Shown here in pieces: positions 13,001 to 25,285 of a stretch of 64,000 bases of DNA. Position 1 is the first letter of the stretch; the number at the start of each line of letters is the position of its first letter. Position numbers and translations under genes: made by a program. The notes under the pieces were generated by a model. It did not search any database. It saw only the letters and a program-made list of their open reading frames with translations, and was not told the origin of the DNA. The stretch lies in contig NC_044024.1 in the NCBI RefSeq assembly GCF_900496995.4, positions 16,804,698 to 16,868,697 of the forward strand, read 5' to 3'. This DNA is from Aquila chrysaetos chrysaetos (Eukaryota > Chordata > Aves > Accipitriformes > Accipitridae).

Positions 13001-13868
13001 AGTGCAAAGAACATTTGCTTTACTCCAAGACTGCAGTTCGGTACATTCACAGCAGCACTGCATTAAGTTATTGTGGCCAGCATCAAAACAAATTAAACCA
13101 CAATATTTTCTGACAAAATACTATTACCATGTTTCACTACACAAAGACCCAACGGTACATCCCCTAGACCTCTCCATACTCAAGAGGTCTGGATATAAAT
13201 GAGGGCTTACGGTGAAGCCCCACACATCTACTCAGGCACCATCATTTGAAGAAGTGATTCTCTGTTTTGATATTCTAACAAATGTTCTTCCCCTAAAGTG
13301 CAGGAAAGACACATGGTGAGGAACTTGTATAGAGCATATGGTGCTGAAATAGCAAGCTGATAAGTCTTTAACAGCTTTTGACAGTGGTAAAAGATCAATT
13401 ATTGCACCATAAATATTAAAAAGTTCCTCCAGCCTTTTGCTGGAATGAATGTATATTTAAACATCAGTGTTTCCCTTTAATAGCAGCCAATTTGCCTCAG
13501 AATCTGCAAGTTATGCAGCCCCACAAAGTTAAATTAAATGCTCGATTGCTGTATGTTTACATCTCCAGCTGCTAAAGAACAGGCCTAGCATTTGCAGCAC
13601 AAACTCGTGAAGCCACTGAAGCTGCAGGCAACCTGAAAATGGCCCTTGACCCTTTGTTAAAACTAAAGGGTAAAATGGAATCGCCATTGCTTTCCCTTCC
13701 CTCCCTGTTTACATGGGTGTACAACAAAAATAACCAAAGATGCCCCTGGAGAGTATTAGGTAGGAGGGGCCGATCTCCCAGATTGACTACTGTGCCAGCA
13801 GAGATGCATAAGTGCAATGGGTTTTATTCACTGAATTTCTCGACCCATGAGATTTCTGCCTTGGATTA
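10053..13868. other. Non-coding stretch
   Basis: I see no gene. About 13,380-13,560 is AT-rich with a run of TTTAAA and TTAAAT words and few repeats, as seen in some conserved non-coding DNA, but conservation cannot be judged here. Open frames shorter than 100 codons occur without domains. Confidence 0.5.
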
Positions 13869-13929
13869 ATATACATATGTGTATATATATGTGTGTGTGT
13901 GTATATACATATGTGTGTGTGTGCATACA
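13869..13929 (+). repeat. TG/TA compound microsatellite
   Basis: Alternating purine-pyrimidine tract of about 60 bases made of TA and TG dinucleotides with 'catatg' interruptions. It is the clearest dinucleotide microsatellite in the window and probably polymorphic. It makes the neighbouring open frames on both strands (13847-14146 plus, 13828-14124 minus) look peptide-like (YTYVCVC and HTHTYVYTHT), which is an artefact. Confidence 0.95.
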
Positions 13930-14917
13930 CAGACTCACACTCTTACTAGCCTTAATTTTAATCATGAAGCCAATTGGCAGCCCCCTTTCAACAGTCCTCT
14001 GTGGAAAGTCGCTGAGGCTAAACAATGATGATATAGGTTTGCTGCTAAAATTAATACTATACATGGCATTGTTATGGAGATTTGATGACAGAACCACATG
14101 TAATGACCCTGGGGTCCAGTTCAAAGCGGCACTAAATGGAAATTGACACTGAGCTGCACAACTTGGGTTTGGATCCAGAGCTAAACTGTCCTATTATGGT
14201 TCTGAAATTATTCATATGGATCCACTGTTATTACTTAAGGGCAACACACTCCAGTAGCACATCAACTTCTTGCTCTGGAAAGTTTCCCATCTAAGGCAAG
14301 GTATCTTACCATGCTTTGGGCTTTAAAAAAGTGCCTGTCTCTGCTGACTGCTGTAGGTAAGGATGTTAAAAAATGTATGCATTATTTATACCAGTGGGAT
14401 CATACAGGGATAGCAGTGACGGTCAAAGCTCTTTTGTGCACCAATGGACAGACACTCACTTGCTGTGTGAACAGACAAAACCAACAGAGAGAGGGAAAAG
14501 GATACAAAGGGTAATGAATTCATAAGTCCTGGCACAGCACTGCTGAAAAACAGAGTGGAGTTTCCTTGCTCCCAGGCCACTGCATCGCCTGCCAGGCCAA
14601 ATCACTGCTCTGCTTCTCACACGTTTCAATACCTACCCATATTTGACCCTATATGATCCAGGTTCCCAACATGGCCTGAGGGCGTGGCCAACCCTACACA
14701 CAGCAAATCACCTCATGCACAGGTATTGTTTTCGGTGGAACATTTCTATCCACATTAGTGCTCTATATACAGCCACAAAACCACTATAGTTTAATTAAAG
14801 CCAAGTAGCCCAACCAAAAATATTGTATTAAGAATAAAGAAAAAAAGCTTAGGTCAAACCCAGCATGGAACGGTGTGAAATTGCACCAAAAATGCCATGT
14901 GTGTCACTGACTCATAC

Positions 14918-14959
14918 CTCTCCCACGTGGTAATCGCCTACTTTCCTCTCTTGATTGTT
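14918..14959 (-). CDS. Candidate 42-base exon, unidentified gene
   Basis: On the minus strand an acceptor with a pyrimidine tract ('gtgtgtctttcccgctag') is followed by 42 bases and a donor (GAG, then GTATGAGT). Frame 0 reads NNQERKVGDYHVGE; one other frame is also open. The length is a multiple of three, so the exon is phase-neutral and fits the phase-0 ends of the candidates at 15,369-15,404 and 10,014-10,052. The product is unknown to me. The length is too short for coding statistics, and the call rests on splice signals. Confidence 0.22.
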
Positions 14960-15368
14960 CTAGCGGGAAAGACACACCTTGTCTTCAGGTCTGGTCCCCT
15001 CTCCCTTTTCCACCCATACCTTCCCACTTTACACTAATTGAAGTTCTTCAGCCCACCTCATTTTCTGCCACATCCAAGGTGCAATGCTCAGGGTGGTGGC
15101 CATTGTCAATTGACTGGATTGTCTTATCTTGGATGAATAAATCTAGCTTCCCCTTTTCTCTGTGCTGTTTTGAGTACAGATCATTAGATAGCACAAGCAC
15201 AATAGCTGTTGTTGGCCTTTGCATCTTACCACCTAATGGCAGTCTTGTCCAGCAGTCTTAAGTGTTCTCCTTTCTTAGCAATTGTACTTATCTTGGTGGG
15301 AAACGCCACTCTGAAGTTAGATCTATCTGCTCCTAAGCATCCTTAGCTCTGCAGCCTTCTGTTCTTAC

Positions 15369-15404
15369 CTTCAGGTCAGATCGGAGCCAAGGTTCAGATA
15401 TGTT
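15369..15404 (-). CDS. Candidate 36-base exon, weak
   Basis: Minus strand: acceptor ending 'atcgcagtctgctag', 36 bases reading NISEPWLRSDLK in frame 0, then a strong donor (AAG, then GTAAGAAC). Using the AG eight bases further upstream instead gives stops in all frames, so only the shorter form can code. It is phase-neutral like its neighbours at 14,918 and 10,014. No protein family is recognised, and a chance pseudo-exon is quite possible. Confidence 0.15.
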
Positions 15405-16764
15405 CTAGCAGACTGCGATGATAACAATTTATACTATTTTTTAATATCTTCAGCCAAACCTGCTGGGGAAATTAACCTGCAGGGCAAAGTCAGAGAGCAC
15501 ATGGTTAAAGGCAGAACTACAGCAATCACTAGCAGGTGGTAAGCTAAACAAAAAAGGAACTTATGAAGAAAATTTAGAAAACATAATGGTGCCCTTGGGA
15601 ATACAGTGGCATGAAAAAGCAGAGCTTACATCCTCCTTCCACATCCAACACATGTTGTCTATACCATTTGCATTAAATGATCCCTTCATTGCACAAGGGG
15701 CAATGCATGCCAGAAAGGACACCATCTGACTGATGGGCAGGTCAGCAGAAGAGAACAGAATGAAGCCAGCGATTGTCAACATGCTCCAGCCTGGGATGAC
15801 CTTCCCCATGAAGGGGCTACTCACAGCTGGTTAGGGCTCAGCCAACCCAAAGATGAGCAGGGTGTTTGTAGCTAGCCTTCAGCAAATGACTACTTGCAGC
15901 AACTACGGTGAGGTATAGAAGAAGCCCTCCCCTAGTTACCAAACAAAGCAAGAAACTGAATAACGTAGGGAAGGAAGAAGAGAGAATTCCCCAACCACAT
16001 TCAGAACAGTGAGAGAGGCAGTCTGGAGGCAGGTAGCGAACATGGTATCTGTGAAGCTGCCTGGGACCATGCCTGGCTGAGCCTATGTCTATTATCAGAG
16101 ACCCTTAAGACGAATTCTCATTTCTTCAAAACTAGGCACTTTTTCCCCTTCTGTAACATTTGTGTCATTTTAAAAAATGTTTATGCTTGTCTAACTCTGG
16201 GTAATTTATTTCCGCAATTTGGCTCTGCCTCAGTCCTAAGGGTATTTTTTTGTTTGTTTGGGATTTTTAAAGAGGATTTTGTGCTCACAAAATATCTCAG
16301 ATTGACAACTCAAGGAAATAAAAGCTCCCATTGAGCAGAGTGCCTGTGTCAGCCATGACGAGGCAAGTACCCTGCACCGTCTCACCTCTGCTTCTCAAGG
16401 TGAGCCACAACATCCAGCAGAACCGCAGGCCATGCTGTTTTCTGGTGTAGCAGACTACCGCTTCGCTAGCGTGAGCCAGGTCTACAAAGCGGACAGCAGT
16501 GCCAAGGAAACCAAATGGAGACCAGTCACTATGAACTGACATCCCACCCAGCAGATGTGCTAACTGGCAACTGTGATCCCAAAAACCCAGAGGTGGAAAA
16601 TATCTCACAAGTTTTGATGTCAATCAGACAGATCCTGCGTCGATTAATCACTTGCTATAATCTATTAGCAACACAGATTAAACCTCGATTAAACCCTCCT
16701 TCATAGTTAGCCACAATACAGTGGGAAGGGAATAGAAGAGCTCACAGAGTGGGACAGATTCAGG

Positions 16765-16796
16765 GCTCAGGGCTTACAAAGCTCAGGGCTTACAAA
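16765..16796 (+). repeat. Perfect 16-base tandem duplication
   Basis: The unit 'gctcagggcttacaaa' occurs twice back to back with no mismatch, followed by 'gcac'. This is the signature of a recent small slippage duplication. Confidence 0.95.
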
Positions 16797-19082
16797 GCAC
16801 TGGAGTCCCAGTTTTAATGGATTACAGGAATTTACCAAACATCAAACTCGACAGACAAAACAGACCACAGACTTATTAATTATGAATACTCTTTAGTCGG
16901 TGTTAACCAACATGTTTGATAAGATTAGCCAAGAAGGAGAGAGAAAGACAACATCAGTTCAGGAACAATATTTCTTCGTTGTCCAAACGTTAACCTCCAT
17001 TGAGTTTTATACCTTAATACTCTCATTCTATTTCATATCCCTTCACACTGCTATATTTTTCTTTTATGTTCATTTTCTTTACCATTTTGGATACCTTCCA
17101 ACTATTCGGGCTCACTATTAAACACTTCTGTCTGCACTGTATGTGTTTTTATTGCTAAAGCTGAGGAAATAGCAGGTATCTCTAACTGTGCAGAATGCAA
17201 AGCGTCCCCCCTACCCAGTGTCCCTGTTGGGTCTGGGGGCCAGGCCTGGGAAACTGACGGAAAGAGCCAAGGAAATTTTTCCAGAAGGTAGGCAGACATA
17301 AGGGAAGAATTTTTTATTCAGGACATTCCCAGTGTACCTAAAGAAAGTAACTGCAGGACCTGATGGAAAACACCTGCTTTGAAACTTACTTTAAAGCTAG
17401 AACCATCTTCAGACCAACTTCAGAGCAAAGAATTGCAACGTTCAAGAAAAAGCCCCTTCTAGTGGGCCATCGTCTTTTAAAACAGCATAGCACAGGGAGG
17501 GGAGCAACTTCTCAGACGGATGAGCCACAAGAACAAGGTCAATACCTTAAACCCCCCCCAGAGAACTCTAGACAAGTAACACAGCTCATGGGCCGTTAGT
17601 GTTGCATCAACCCAGCAGCACTGTCACCTATTCAGGTACTAATCCAGGTTAGAGACCTCTGGTAACTCAGGACCTGGATGCAAAGCAGCAGTGGGCTGAT
17701 CGGCGCAAGCCCAAAGACACTTGAGTGTCTCAAGAGCCCCCACTCACAAGAGAAACAAAGCACATACATCTTCAAATGAAAACAAGATCTGGGGTGGAGT
17801 TTGTTGGTTTTCTTGGTTGTTTTGGGGTTGGTTTTTTTAAGGCTGACTCCAGCAAAAGTATGCCCACTATAGTGTTTAGAAGGGCAGAGGGCTCACTAAC
17901 GCAGTGCCACACTGTTACTTGCTTCAGTTTCTGGACTAACTTGGGCCACAGACCAAAAAGTGAATGCAGCAGCAGCATCTCCAATGAATGAAAATACAAA
18001 TGATAGCAAGGAGCACATCCAAGGACATGGCTGCAAATTCCCGCACAGATCGAGCAACACCTGCTTAGCAAGAGCTACAACAACTCCACACAGCAAATTG
18101 TCATGTCCTATGGCAAGCGTCCATCTTTCATGGCAGGGCAGAGAGAAATCTTGCCATTTCTAGTCTTTTCCCCAGCCTCCCAACAACATTGCAGGATTAT
18201 CTACATGAAGCTCCAGCCAACTAGCTCTTACACCTTGCACATTGCCAACCTCTGGCGTTGGTTCAAACAAAGAGGAAACAGAGGTGAAGTAATCAGTCTT
18301 CTAGTGACTCAAAACTGTTCTGTGCAGCTATGTAACTTCCTAGAAATACTCAGTGCTGAAACCGTTGGAAGGGTTTTTTTGTTGAAAAACACTACTTTGA
18401 TCATTTAGGTAATTTCAATTGTGGCGTAACTACCAACTTTAGCAAATCGGAAAAAAATAGACAAATCCCACTTTTTATTTGGAAAAAATTCCCCGTTTCA
18501 TATCATTTACAGTACTCACAAAGTTATCACTTCCAGAATATGAGGTGTCATATTATAGTAAAGGAAATATTTTGATTTCACACCTTAAATCATTAGCAGC
18601 AATTTTGAAACACCTTATCAAGATAACAGTGTCTCCTCCTGGGAAAAGACTGACAATTACTGAAGCATTAACAGTGACTATTACTAATGTGCCAGGCAAC
18701 ATTGTCTAACAAGTAACAAAATGAAAAATGAAAACAGAATATTGTGCAAAATACTGTTTTATAACTCCTTTTCAATTTTTTTTTTTTAGTGATGAGTTAG
18801 TGCCTTTGGCATACACTGCAGGCCAGGCAGTTGATGGCGTATGGTGGCAGTTGGGGATGGGTAGCATGACTTGAGGTTGGCACTGGAATCCTTCAGTAAC
18901 TTAAGAGAATTTAAGTCAACCTGGCATTATCTGCCAACCTGTGAACAGCTTCCTTGCTTTTTGTCATTGGCAGGGATGTCTTTCATTAAAGATTGAAGCT
19001 CATAATTTTTAGATTCCAAACCACCCAGCCAATGTAATTAACATTGCATGAGCCAAAAGTAATCAAGCACCACTTTAGGATG

Positions 19083-19141
19083 TTTTCTGGGTGTTTTTGT
19101 TGTTTGGGGTTTTTGTTTGTTCTTTGTTTGGGTTTTTTTTT
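19083..19141 (+). repeat. G/T-rich low-complexity tract
   Basis: About 60 bases almost without A or C on this strand, made of 'tttttgttg', 'tttggggttt' and 'tttgtttgtt' words. A similar short patch lies at about 17,805-17,840. Such tracts are common in bird introns. Confidence 0.8.
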
Positions 19142-22100
19142 GAAATAAGCTGTGCAAGCATGTCCAGGAAAGTAAGAAATCAATATCTCTGCCTTGAACA
19201 AGTCAGGTGAAGTGCAGCACCTGTCTGTTCAGACATTTCGGTCTCAATTGCAGGGCTACAGTTCCTGACCTTCCCTTTAGCTCCAGTTGCAATATGCGCC
19301 AGACTGCACATTTCAGATGGGCACAAGCGGAGATAATAATGTCATGGAAATCAGACTTTGCAGGTCACCTAGCAAGGGCAGGGCAACACCTACGTTAATG
19401 AAAGCAGAACTGTTTGTACGACAACCCTTAACTCTTAAAGGAATCTAAAATGTCAGTGGAAACATCCAAGCAAATAATACAAAGCAGAGAAGATGAACCT
19501 AAGGCTGAGATGAGAAGGGATTTCAATGAAAAAGGTCCACAGGAAAGAAATTTTCCCAAAACTAGAGCAGGTTTGAAAGCAATACTAATCCTAATCCTAG
19601 AAATGGCACACAGCGAGGTAGACAGAAACCTCCCGTAGAAACCAATTTCATCCAAAATACTACCAACGAAGTCAAAAATACATCTGTCAAAACAGGTTTG
19701 CCTGACTTTGGACAACCCAGAAAGAAGATCTAGTGATTAAAGCTAGGCTGCAATTAAGTGCAGAGGTACGAAGAACCTGCTCAGTGTAGTCGTGGCCACA
19801 GAAACCAAGGACCATGGCAAGGCAAGGTGACACTGAGTGTGTATGCAGAGGATGGGCCTACATTCAGGAAACCAGAACTCCTTACCACAAAAAGGGGTCC
19901 TGAATGACAAATGGGCAAGACCAGAGCCAACCTGAGCAAACAAGGGGAGGAAGGGTAGCAGGGGAGGAGACGGAGCAGGGCAGCCTCAGCCAGCAGTGGC
20001 ACTGCCTTGACACGTGCCCGGCTGACACCGAGGAGCCCGTGGGGCCCACGGCTCGGTGCATGTTGCGCGGAACAAGCCCCAGATCATCAGACCCCCAACT
20101 ACTCCTGCGTGTCTCATGGCTTGTGTCAGCAGTGGTGATACCGAAAAAGAGAAATGCATTTTGCCCAAAAGCAGTTTGGGCCAAGGGGAGTAAATTTACA
20201 ATGACATATTTCAGCATTTCCAAAATGATATTTTGCCAGGATATCCAGTTCACAAGAAGTGTCAAAATATTTGGTAGCAGTCTCATTCAAACTGACACAA
20301 AATATAATTAAAAAAAAAAGTTGTTTTACAACATGGAAAAATCTGCCTTTTGGCCAGCTCTAACTGATAGCCCAGTGTCAGCTCAAAAAAACTAGGCATG
20401 TGTTACTTCCTTCAATTTTTCCCTTATTACATTGCACAACTGTAAGAACAAGGGGGGTAGCTTGCCTGTTAGATTTCATCTGGCTAATATGAATCTGTCC
20501 CCTGTTTTCAATCAGCAGAATTAGCAGTCAATCAGTCAGGTTCTTTCCCAGCATCACTGCAGAAAATGCAAAAGGTTCACATTTATTTTATAGTTTTACA
20601 GCAGCTAGGATGCCTTTAGAAATTTATGTCTTGCTTTCATGCTTTACAGCACTCCTTGAAACATTAGTAATATCATCTAGGCAGGAGCAATAAAATGCCA
20701 GGACCCTTTACCACACGCAACTCTGTCTGACACCAAATCAAGTTTCTCAGGTGAACTACAGATTGAAGAAAGAAGTAGTGTGAGGAGCGGAATCCAATTC
20801 ATCTCAGTTATACTCATGCCACTGATGTCAATATATTACATCCCTACCAGGCTAAACCAAGTGTTTCTTCTGAAAGATGCAAGAGTAGAAGTATGGCTTT
20901 GGATCTGAAACTAGACTGACACAGGGCTCTGCATCTATTTTTAATGTTACATAGTCTTATACTTTCTAACTCTGGATCAGCCTTTTTTTAAAAATAATAA
21001 TTTCTATCTTTTCTGTTCAAAGCCATCTAAAAGAAGATTTAATAAGACTGTAGGAAATGTGTATAAAGGAGGAATAACAGATTGATTTTAATCCTACTAT
21101 TAGTCAATTAAGAGATTCTAGATTAAAGGCTGCAGATAACCTAACAGTCTTTTCAGCCTCTTTCTCCGATTCCCCAGATCTTGTGGGAGAATTAAATGTG
21201 AACTGCAGCCACAGTCTGGTGATCACACTAGATATTAATTTTCCAGACACTGTTGAAAAGAAACATTTATTTCAGCAGACTTTACTTCTGTGGACCTCTG
21301 TGCACCAAGTTGCACCAAGAAAAGACCTTCTCCTCATTCAACTTAAGACACTTCATGTCGTTCTGACAATACTAAGACCACTTAATATGAACATACTTTG
21401 TAGCCTCTGACATGCTGTCAAAGAAGGGGAAAATACTTTAGTGCAATTGAGAATTGAATTCACAGTGTATTAAAACAAACAAGAAGTAAATCAAACCACC
21501 ATCAGAAGAACAAGTTATGTAAAATGCCTAACAGACAGAACTCAAACATTACTCAGAGTGTTGTTTGAATGCCGTGACGTACATGCCAATCTCCAGCCTT
21601 CAGGGTGGACCAGCAGCAAAATATTTACCACGTTGCCCCTCTTGAAGATTGTTGCTTGATGCCAAACAGAATTTTAAGGCTTTTCCCTGTTACACTGTCC
21701 TTGACAGCTGTCAAATAGGAGCCACCTCCTACCAATAAGGCTGTCCAAAAGGACACACTGGTCAAAGCATTTTGTCCTTAGCTCACACTGCCACTTACTG
21801 CCTAGTGCTGTTCAGTTACTTGCTCTTGTAAACCCCTCGTCATTCTCAAAAGTTAAATCACTTCTTCCTTAACACATAGAAGTCCAGGGGGACCAGAGCT
21901 CAGTGTGCCTCCAAACAAATACATTTATTAAGTCATACATTACTTCATTAACACCTAGGTTACAAATTACTGGTTATCTATACCAAAAACCTCATGGAAA
22001 GGGGGCCCCAGCCTTCCAGGAATGGTGCCTTCCAGATACTGAAATGACAACTTTATAATGCAGAACGAGGTCTGAAACACAAAAACTCCTGTCCGTAAGA

Positions 22101-25100
22101 GGCTCTGCTGTGCCCTAGCTGTAGGGCTGATGAACAGATCCAACACGTCGCGTGCGTTGTGAGGCCAACCACAGGTCCCCGGCGCCAGGAAGGTGTGTTT
22201 TAGTATTTAGTAAGGTTCACAACTGCACATTCTCCCCCAACCCAGAATATCTGACCAAAAGCCTGCCTTTCACACGTCCAACTGCCAGTGTCCCCTGTCA
22301 CACTGATCAAGTGATAATGAGCAACAGCACTTGGTTGTTGATGGAGGCATGTTCTAGGCAGGCTACGGTGTGCCCATCCCTTACGTGGCTAGGCATCATA
22401 CCACACGTGCAGCACAGGGTAGAGGATGTTAGTGTTTAGGAAGAGATATGGGCTGCCACGTAAGCATACCCCACTATGTGATTAACTGCAGCCACCAGGC
22501 AGGCTCCGCAGCACATTTTCCCCCCCGAACAGGCTGTGAGCTGGCCCCACAGGCTGCCTTATGGCCAAGCCTTTCTGCAAACTGAGAAGCTCACCCAAAA
22601 GTGAATACTTCTGATGCTCGGGGCAAGGACTGACAAGGCAGACTACTCCCAAGAGACTTCGCTTTGAACTCGTGCGTATCTAAGAATTATGGTTTGCCCC
22701 CTCTCTGTGCAGTGGAGATTGAGAGATCACAGTCAGCATGCATTGCTTTTTAGAGATCATCAGTGACAATGATTTATGCTTTAATAGCGAATTCCCCGTG
22801 AGTGCTTAATAATACAGATTAAGCCCTAATAAATGTGTTTCCTGCAGGTTTAAGTGACTAACTCTATGATCTATTAGACTTGTCTTATAATACATACAAT
22901 TTTTCTTGGTAACCGTGGAAATTTCTAAAGAATTGGCAGCATCTGTGCCTGGAGTATTAAAGAAATCTATTTTTTACTGGAGGAATTTTGTACAAATTAA
23001 TTCCAGCCTTGGACATAAAATGCTAAAATTCATATTCTCTGTGAATATCTGTTAGAAATATTCAGAACAAACACTTATAATCATTAAGAAAATTAAACTG
23101 TTAAATACTCTTCAAACATTATACCGAATCATGTCAAGCCACAGTTTTATATTTTATTTTCTAGCTATTTTGTCTGTTTCAGTTATACATTCACAGCACA
23201 TAATATATTCTGTGTTATTCCTCCCAGTTCCTAATACTTTTATGTGTTGATCACTAAAGGGAAAGTTTTAGCATACAGCTGCTTTTAGTTAACATCTGTC
23301 AGAAACCCAAAAGATTAATGAATCTGGTGCTGAGTAGCAGATCCAAACTTCACATAGCTCCACTAATGTTTTGATCAGTCTGGAGCAAAAGGGTATTTAA
23401 GAATCTCTCTGACAGCTAGAGGGAGGGAAATAATCACTTTGAATGAAAAATCCAAATTCACTCAACTGGTAATGAAATTGCACTGAATATTGATTCAGGG
23501 CTCTAATAAGCTCAGAAGTTCAAAGCAAGCACTGGAAGGCAAATATTCTCTCCTCTTCCTTCAGACAAATCTGTAGTAGTACCACAAGGTAGGATTTCAC
23601 TTCGTTCTGAATATATAGGATTATAAAAGAGTTTTGAAAGCAGTCCTGCAATCTCTCCCTCTCCCCCCACCCCCTGCATTTTTAAGCTGACAAATTTAAC
23701 AACAACTAAATTTCAACTGAGAGCAGCACTTTAAAGTGATTTACATCTAAATGAATAGGTTTCTGTCTCCCTTTGGTTTTCAGAAATTATGCAATTGCCT
23801 TTTTTTTTCACTAAACCAGACTAATCTGAGATTAATGTTCAGCTAAAGCTCATCCTTCATTCCTCCCAACCATGCCAGAGACATTAATGACAATGTTAGG
23901 AGTCGGCTTTGCAGAGGATTTCAGACACCACAGCACTGGAGGAGAGTTACTCATGAGCAGTAGAAAGGGAAGTCTTCATATTTTTGTAAATCACTTACCG
24001 AATTGTCTTTCCCCAGCAGATGGAGGGACAGGCTACACTAAGAAAGGGAAGGAAGAAAGTCTTTTGGTGAGAGTTTTGCCTAAGTAAGGAGTTGCACATA
24101 TGACATAACGATCAGAGCAGGGTTTCTAGTGGTTTGCTTTCCAGGCTGTAACTCACAAGAGATGAGAGAGCACAACGCCTCTATCTGCGATAACTCTGGA
24201 GACTTCCTGGTGGCAGCAAGGAGACTGCCCCTCCATCTGCTCAGACAACTGCCATTTGTTGTGTGCAGCCTCACGTTCTGCACGCTGGATAACTCAAGAG
24301 GATGCCATGCACTTAAAACTGAACTGACCACCTATTAGCAGTGCTGCCAACGGGGAAGTGCATGGGACTGGGTCTGTGGAGGTCAAGGCCGTAACCTTGG
24401 CTATGTTGGTGACCAGGAAAAGCATCTTGCTGTTTGACATTTTAATTCTCTACCTGTAAAGTAGGCATGAAGTCCATTGCAAAGCGCCGACGAAAACACT
24501 AGGCACTACCCTTGGAGTCTTCAGCTGCAGTTAAGTGCCACGCTGACAGCTCACAGACTGATTTCATGCTGCCTGTGCTCCTCTCCCCGACTCCCTGGTC
24601 ATCATACAGGGGGGACTTCATGCTGCTTTAGATCTGCTGCTTTTTTAGTAAAGTGTGCATTTCGGGCCACCACTGCTTGAAGTCCAATTATCCTTACCTT
24701 TTACCAAACACCCACTCCCATCCCTCCAGCCTCGGATGTGACAGATACCAGCCTCAACGACCCCATCCTCCCCAGAAGGCACACACGTCTCTCTTCATTC
24801 CACCCAGAAGTTGCCACTCTTCCTGAAGAGCAGGGCACTTGCTCTCTCCTCTTTGAGCCCCCCATCTCCACATACAAATCCCTCATCCTGCCCTGTCTGT
24901 TAGGGTGATGACCTGCCACTACTTAGATCAGCTGCCCCAACTCTGAAGTCTAAAATACTATTCAGCAAGGAAGAGCCTCGAGGCAGGGTGTGAGGAGCAC
25001 AGATACCACTTTGTAAGCAACAAAGCATGATGGAGCTCTTCATATCATTCAGGTCTCTGGCCATTAGGTGTAAAATAAATAAGAGCAACAATGCATGCCT

Positions 25101-25165
25101 CTAGCACCCTCTTTTCCTCCCACTTTCATGCTCTGTGAGGCTGTCTGCATCCATCATCCAACCAG

Positions 25166-25285
25166 AAAGTCAGTGTCCTGGAAAAGATGAGCTGGTGACT
25201 GAAGTGCATGGTGACACCTTCCCTGATGACACTGAATGCGTGTCTCAGAATGAAGCCTCAGAAATGACTTCTCAGAATATACCAG
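25166..25285 (+). CDS. Candidate 120-base exon on the plus strand
   Basis: An acceptor ('catcatccaaccag', with pyrimidine-rich 'ctcttttcctcccacttt' about 35 bases upstream) and a donor (CCAG, then GTAATT) enclose 120 bases. One frame only is open throughout: two bases, 39 codons, one base. It reads an acidic, serine-rich peptide, for example PDDTECVSQNEASEMTSQ near the end. The same frame continues open upstream through 'tccatcatc', so an alternative start of the exon at the AG near 25,138 is possible. I do not recognise the protein. Forty open codons occur by chance about once in seven frames, so the evidence is modest, and no compatible neighbour on this strand was found. Confidence 0.2.

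Larger units (their letters stand above)
15405..25165. other. Non-coding stretch
   Basis: No supported gene in about 9.8 kb. It holds a perfect 16-base tandem duplication (16,765-16,796), a G/T-rich low-complexity patch (19,083-19,141), and an AT-rich, repeat-free block at about 22,700-23,260 that may be regulatory. Frames of up to 135 codons around 19.9-20.3 kb are open on both strands and have no domain. Confidence 0.5.

Noticed and set aside
13214-13280. Minus-strand stretch before an ACC/GTAAGC donor
   Set aside because: Stops in all frames for the plausible acceptors.
13828-14146. Frames of 98-99 codons on both strands with YTYVCVC and HTHTYVYTHT repeats
   Set aside because: Produced by the TG/TA microsatellite.
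14310-14350. Possible 41-base minus-strand exon reading QSAETGTFLKPKA
   Set aside because: Excellent acceptor, but its end phase would create a TGA when joined to the candidate at 10,014-10,052. Most likely a pseudo-exon.
19882-20311. Frames of 134 and 135 codons on opposite strands
   Set aside because: Mutually antisense with no motif; neither stands out from chance.
24705-24838. Minus-strand stretch with a good acceptor and an AAG/GTAAGGATA donor
   Set aside because: Every frame has a stop, one of them directly at the donor. At best an exon of a non-coding RNA.
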